This document shows positions 1-64,000 of a stretch of DNA of 64,000 bases, one piece after another. A model generated the notes under the pieces. That model did not search any database and was not told the origin of the DNA. It saw only the letters and a program-made list of their open reading frames with translations. The position numbers and the translations under genes are program-made. Numbering within the stretch: position 1 is the stretch's first letter; each line of letters begins with the position of its first letter. The stretch spans positions 62,001-126,000 of the forward strand of contig BAAHQB010000301.1 of the NCBI GenBank assembly GCA_054601695.1, in the 5' to 3' direction. The stretch comes from Amorphochlora amoebiformis (taxonomy: Eukaryota; Cercozoa; Chlorarachniophyceae).

Positions 1-46
1 AAACGCTAAGTCGAAACGCTAAGTCGAAACGCTAAGTCGAAACGCT
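1..46 (+). repeat. 13-bp tandem repeat
   Basis: Three full copies and a part copy of aaacgctaagtcg open the window. They lie in the katanin p80 intron or 3' region downstream of the exon ending at 244. The array may extend past the left edge. Confidence 0.9.
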
Positions 47-243
47 TGTTCAACCTCTAATTGAGAAAACAGTATTATTTTCTGTTTAAAAAGCTCTAGA
101 TCGACCTCTAGTAAGAATATTAAAGCCTAACAAGGTTTTTTTCCTAAATATTAAAGCCAAATAAAGTTCCGAAGCCCCTCTGAGCAAATCCTAAGATATC
201 TATAGACAGTCTGTATGTTGGAAATATGTGGAGTGTAGGCTAC

Positions 244-3698
<3,455 letters not shown>

Positions 3699-3901
3699 GC
3701 CCGGCCGTTCAAGAGACGTTTATGGTGTGAAGGTCACGCCGAGTGACAAATTGGGACATTTGCGGGAATATAGCATTCGAACACCTTTTCTAAGGAGAAA
3801 TCACACTTGTATAAGTGGAATTCACCTAATAATTTATATATCGGGATCCAGGATCGGAGTCTAAACCCAAACGGGTGACAAGCTAGAGTGACATTTTGAC
3901 G
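3699..3901. promoter_or_regulatory. Shared 203-bp divergent promoter region
   Basis: This is the whole gap between the katanin p80 start codon (minus) and the SKI3 start codon (plus). It is mixed-composition sequence without long simple repeats, unlike the introns on both sides. A short A/T stretch (taataatttatatatc) lies near 3829-3844. I recognise no defined core promoter motif. Bidirectional transcription is inferred from gene order only, and 5' untranslated exons could lie elsewhere. Confidence 0.45.
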
Positions 3902-59013
<55,112 letters not shown>

Positions 59014-59151
59014 AGTCTGAAAGCCGGAGGGCGGGGGGGAGGGCGGGGGGGGGGGCGGGGGGGACGTTCACGGGAGATTAGAGGGTTGGGGCTGAGATTC
59101 TTGGTCACTTAGACATGTCACAGTGCTGAGATGTCGTAGGTCTGGTTGTCA
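59014..59151. other. Convergent intergenic gap with poly-G tract
   Basis: Only 138 bp separate the proposed SKI3 stop (59011-59013) from the ZEP-like stop (59152-59154 on the opposite strand). A G-rich run at about 59025-59065 contains several G-tracts of five or more and could form a G-quadruplex. Both 3' untranslated regions must overlap or be very short. I see no clear AATAAA in the gap on either strand. Confidence 0.5.
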
Positions 59152-63484
<4,333 letters not shown>

Positions 63485-63507
63485 CTGTGTATGTATATTA
63501 TACTTAC

Positions 63508-63554
<47 letters not shown>

Positions 63555-63595
63555 TTTATGTATATATATGTGTGATATATATATATATATATACA

Positions 63596-63635
<40 letters not shown>

Positions 63636-63692
63636 TTCATTATATATATATATATATATATATATTATAACATATTATTAAATATATAATAT

Positions 63693-63732
<40 letters not shown>

Positions 63733-63754
63733 GTATATATATCTCACACACAAA

Positions 63755-63793
<39 letters not shown>

Positions 63794-63921
63794 TATATAT
63801 ATATATATATAAATTATATATATATATATAAATGTATAATATTATATCTTTATATCTACATATATTATATCCTTATATCTACGTATAATATATACATATA
63901 CGCGTATAAATGTATATACTT

Positions 63922-64000
<79 letters not shown>
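63485..64000. repeat. TA-rich end of window, probably ZEP-like gene intron
   Basis: (TA)n, TACA and (CA)n repeats run from the acceptor of the 63484 exon (cacag) to the window edge. No exon is visible. The upstream FAD-binding exons are expected beyond the edge. Confidence 0.8.

Overview
The window is nuclear DNA of an intron-rich eukaryote. The evidence is spliceosomal exon/intron structure, TTAGGG-type telomere-like repeats, and almost no open frame longer than one short exon. Nearly all long open frames are translations of simple repeats: (TA)n gives YIYIYI, CCCTAA gives NPNPNP or TLTLTL, TTAGGG gives VRVRVR or GLGLGL, and (CT)n gives SLSLSL. I found the real coding sequence by reading the short non-repetitive islands between repeats, requiring AG acceptors and GT (or GC) donors, and chaining islands whose splice phases agree.

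Three genes emerge. (1) Minus strand, about 3698 to 244 and continuing past the left edge: the WD40 domain of katanin p80 (KATNB1-like), ten phase-consistent exons. (2) Plus strand, 3902 to about 59013: one gene of about 95 short exons spread over 55 kb (about 5.7 kb coding, roughly 1,890 codons), a TPR protein matching the superkiller complex subunit SKI3/TTC37. (3) Minus strand, 63484 to 59152, with its 5' part beyond the right edge: a zeaxanthin-epoxidase-type FAD monooxygenase, nine phase-consistent exons. Genes 1 and 2 are divergent with 203 bp between start codons. Genes 2 and 3 are convergent with 138 bp between stop codons. The genome is therefore gene-dense, and its bulk is intron. 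Katanin p80 fits a cell that severs microtubules, often a flagellate. The ZEP-type gene suggests an alga or a lineage with algal ancestry, but the species cannot be named from the sequence.

The introns are the striking part. They are built almost entirely of (TA)n, CCCTAA/TTAGGG repeats, or long CT/GA tracts, and the repeats often supply the splice signals: GTATATA...ATATAG, GTAACCC...CCCTAG, GTTAGGG...AG. Several introns of 59 to 132 nt are essentially only telomeric repeat. In at least 17 exons of the three genes, a fragment of the exon with its splice site has been copied one to about 26 times into the neighbouring intron, usually ending in (TA)n. Two minisatellite-like arrays (17.2-18.6 kb and 40.7-41.4 kb) are amplified 3' splice sites plus exon starts. 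A separate family of nine copies of a 45-90 bp hairpin-containing element lies inside the telomere-like arrays. A roughly 230-250 bp MITE-like element occurs as two inverted copies, with a possible relative at 55.6-56.0 kb.

Layout: 0.2-3.7 kb katanin p80; 3.7-3.9 kb shared promoter region; 3.9-59.0 kb SKI3; 59.0-59.15 kb G-rich gap; 59.15-63.5 kb ZEP-like gene; 63.5-64 kb TA-rich sequence, probably upstream intron.
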